Assembly (NCBI RefSeq): GCF_036543075.1
Contig: NZ_JAZHPF010000034.1
Span: 1-25,527 of the forward strand
Reading direction: 5' to 3'
Length of the DNA stretch: 25,527 bases
From: Deinococcus sp. YIM 134068
Lineage (GTDB): Bacteria; Deinococcota; Deinococci; Deinococcales; Deinococcaceae
Within the stretch, counting starts at the first letter, position 1. Every line of letters begins with the position of its first letter. Shown piece by piece: positions 23,491 through 25,527 of the stretch. Below the pieces are notes generated by a model. That model had not been told where the DNA came from and ran no database searches. It saw only the letters and a program-made list of their open reading frames with translations. The translations under genes were made by a program, and so were the position numbers.

Positions 23491-24589
23491 TCAACCCGCG
23501 CGCAGGGCCTCGTGGATGGGCTGACGGCTCACGGCCCAGGCGACGGGGAGGGCGGCGAGGAGGCCGATCAGGGCGCTGACGGCCAGCACCGCCGCCAGAA
23601 CGCCCGGCGTGAGGACGGCGGCCCGGACGCCCACGGTTCGCGCGGTAAGGGCACCCACGCCCAGGGCCAGCGGGGCACCCAGGACCACCCCCGCCATCCC
23701 CCCGGCCCCCGAGAGCAGGAGGCCGTCGAGGACGAGCAGCCCCGCCGCCCGCGCGGGCCGCAGCCCCAGCGCCCGCAGGGTCGCGAGTTCGGCGCGGCGT
23801 TCGAAGCCCGTCGCCGTGAGGGTGGTCAGCACGCCGAGGAAGCCCACGAGCAGGGCCACCCCGGCGATGGCCCGTTGCAGGAGTTCCGCGCTTCTCAGCA
23901 GGCTCGCCAGCACGTCCCGGAAGGCCCCCTGCGTCTGAACCTCCCCGTCCACGTGTTCGCGCAGCGCCCGTTCCACGCGCCCCACGTCCGCCTCCCGTTC
24001 CACCTCCACGGCGACGAGGGAGATCAGGCCGGGCACCCCCAGCGCCCGCTGGAGCGTGCCGAGCGGGGCGATCACGAAGGCGTCGGTGAGCGTGTCCGTG
24101 GGGGCCAGCACACCGATCACCCGGACCCGCGCCTCCCCCGCGAGGGTGGTCTCGTCCCCCACCCGGACGCCGAGCTGCCGGGCCACCCGGTCGCCGAGGA
24201 CGGCCACGCCCATGTCCTCGTCGCGCGGCTCCAGGAATCCCATACAGCGTCACCTGAAGTCCGGCCCGGTGCTGGCTCTCCAGCAGGACGGGCGTGACGA
24301 ACCGCAGTCCCAGCGCCGGGCGGTGGGCCTCCACCTGCGCGAGCACGTCCTGGGAGAGGGTGGGCGGCGGCGCGAGGGCCTCCAGTGCCCCCGAGCGTGA
24401 GACCTGAAGCTGTGGGCGGATGCTGTCCACCTGCCCGTCCACCGCCTGCCGCAGCCCTGCCCCCAGCGAGAGGAAGACCGTCAGCCCCGCCGTGGCGACC
24501 CCCACCCCCAGCGCCGTCACCGCCGACCGCGTGCGCCGGGCGAGCAGCCCCCGCAACGACAGCTTCAGGAGATGGCGCGCGTGCCCCAC
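23491..24589 (-). pseudogene. frameshifted FtsX/MacB-type ABC transporter permease
   Basis: Two overlapping reading frames together encode one permease of about 365 aa. The first, from the GTG at 24589, gives an N-terminal membrane segment (VTALGVGVATAGLTVFLSLG) and the start of the extracytoplasmic domain up to VTLYGIPG. The second, from 24243, continues that domain (MGFLEPRDEDMGVAVLG) and supplies three C-terminal membrane segments, such as VALLVGFLGVLTTLTATG, before ending EALRAG. The join near 24244 needs a +1 shift. No ATPase gene is next to it. It may be a true pseudogene, a sequencing error or programmed shifting; no slippery site is evident. Confidence 0.75.
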
Positions 24590-25055
24590 GGGGGCAGGAT
24601 AAGGGGTGGAGCGGGAAGGAGGGCTGGGGTTGGGGTGGGGAGGAGTATTGCTCTATTAATTTTTAAAATGTGTCAATTTGAGGTACGGGGGTTGAAAACA
24701 GCTTTGTGGACGGTGGCGGTACGGCGGCGCGGGCGGAGGCGGCCAATCCTGCGGATACAGCGGAGAGAACTGGGACCGCTCGTTCGAGGCCTATGACAGC
24801 CGCGTGGACGGACCAGACCCTCCGACGACCGATTGGAGGGTGGAAAGGGCGAAGATAAGGGCAGAAATACTTCTCTTGTATTTATTTTCAATTTTTAGGC
24901 AGGGAGAAGGACGACCTCACCCCTCACCGCCACCACACGTCCCATCGGTACTGCTCGTGCTGCTCGTCGAGAGGCCGGGGAGGTGATTCAGGTCGGGTAT
25001 GGCGAGGAACCAGCCGAGCATCGCGGAGGGCGACGGCACCGCCCGGCGTGCCCGC
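24590..25055. other. 466-bp intergenic region with AT-rich islands
   Basis: No convincing gene is present. Two AT-rich patches (about 24650-24680 and 24868-24900) stand out against the GC-rich surroundings and could be promoters or scars of inserted DNA. Between them one plus-strand frame (about 24753-24810) reads GYSGENWDRSFEAYDSRVDG, which has coding-like character but no start, domain or recognisable relative. Confidence 0.35.
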
Positions 25056-25526
25056 TCAGCCTGGCGTCTTCGACTCTCCCACCGATCCACGAGCTACCGC
25101 CGCCGCCACTAGCCCAGCCGTGAGGTACCACGCCACCGTCAGGGCCGGGGTCAGCGGACGCCGCTCTCCCGGCTGACGGCCCAGACCGAGTGGCCCCGGC
25201 AGGAAGGCGGCCCCCAGCCCGGCGGCCAGACCGAGCGCCCCGCCCCGCGTCCACGCTCCCTCGCGGGCACCCACGCCCACCAGCCCGTAGTAGAGCGTGT
25301 TGGATACGAGGTCGCCTGCCAGCGACCAGCGGTAGAGGTCGCGTCCCCTCGGTGGCTCGGCTCCGGTGGCCCCCACCGCGTCGCTCAGGGCACGCCCGCC
25401 GATCACCTCCATGCGGGGGGCGTGGGGGAGCACCCGGCGCACCCCCTCGTTGAGCAGCGTCAGCGTGACGGCCCCGGCGAGGCCCGCTGCCAGCGGGGGC
25501 AGCCAGCGGCGGAGGGGGTGGGGGGT
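25056..25526 (-). CDS. partial membrane protein, N-terminus beyond the window
   Basis: The minus-strand frame is open to the right edge, so the N-terminus may lie outside; about 156 residues are visible. Hydrophobic segments include WLPPLAAGLAGAVTLTLL, LVSNTLYYGLVGVG, GALGLAAGLGAAFLPGPLG and LTVAWYLTAGLVAAAVA, giving probably four membrane helices. No family or function is recognised. An internal GTG at 25442 would give a 128-aa product, but the upstream sequence continues as a plausible membrane helix in frame, so the longer reading is preferred. Confidence 0.6.
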   Translation of the reverse strand, partial: TPHPLRRWLPPLAAGLAGAVTLTLLNEGVRRVLPHAPRMEVIGGRALSDAVGATGAEPPRGRDLYRWSLAGDLVSNTLYYGLVGVGAREGAWTRGGALGLAAGLGAAFLPGPLGLGRQPGERRPLTPALTVAWYLTAGLVAAAVARGSVGESKTPG

Positions 25527-25527
25527 G

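Overview
High-GC DNA with Deinococcus-like gene content, probably chromosomal. Its main feature is a complete type I-B CRISPR-Cas locus of the Cst1/Cst2/Cas5t variety, filling roughly the first 15.7 kb. The genus call is inferred from base composition and protein style; no rRNA or tRNA is present to confirm it.

Layout: array 1 (153-1952, 25 repeats) is read on the minus strand and array 2 (13689-15716, 28 repeats) on the plus strand. The two point outward, with their leaders (1953-2218 and 13427-13688) facing the cas genes. A minus-strand operon runs from a promoter near 11279 through a 103-aa protein of unknown function, cas8b1, cas7, cas5, cas3, an RNase H-like gene, cas1, cas2 and cas4. 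cas6 and a WYL-domain regulator are divergent on the plus strand.

The most unusual part is the 400-bp divergent region 11103-11501. It holds a promoter, one degenerate CRISPR repeat with a compensatory stem change, a guide-like segment and a UUCG-loop terminator. The first 11 nt of the guide match DNA just upstream of the TTGACA box of the cas operon promoter, next to a CCC PAM-like triplet. Most later mismatches fall where type I guides tolerate them. This is a strong candidate for a crRNA-like autorepressor (CreR type) that would guide Cascade to silence its own operon.

Two other cas-locus features stand out. The RNase H-like gene sits between two diverged 47-bp direct repeats, as though inserted as a cassette between cas3 and cas1. 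The two leaders, although 11.5 kb apart, share a promoter-like pair, leader-end motifs and a pair of inverted ATTTGCGA-type boxes about 90 bp apart at the same distance from the array.

Right of array 2, on the minus strand: a secreted ExeM/NucH-type nuclease lipoprotein, an 80-aa protein, a tyrosine recombinase missing several catalytic residues, a small exported protein overlapping an acyl-CoA ligase-like gene, an SDR oxidoreductase, a frameshifted FtsX/MacB-type permease and a partial membrane protein cut by the window edge. Intergenic DNA here carries short tandem and dispersed repeats.
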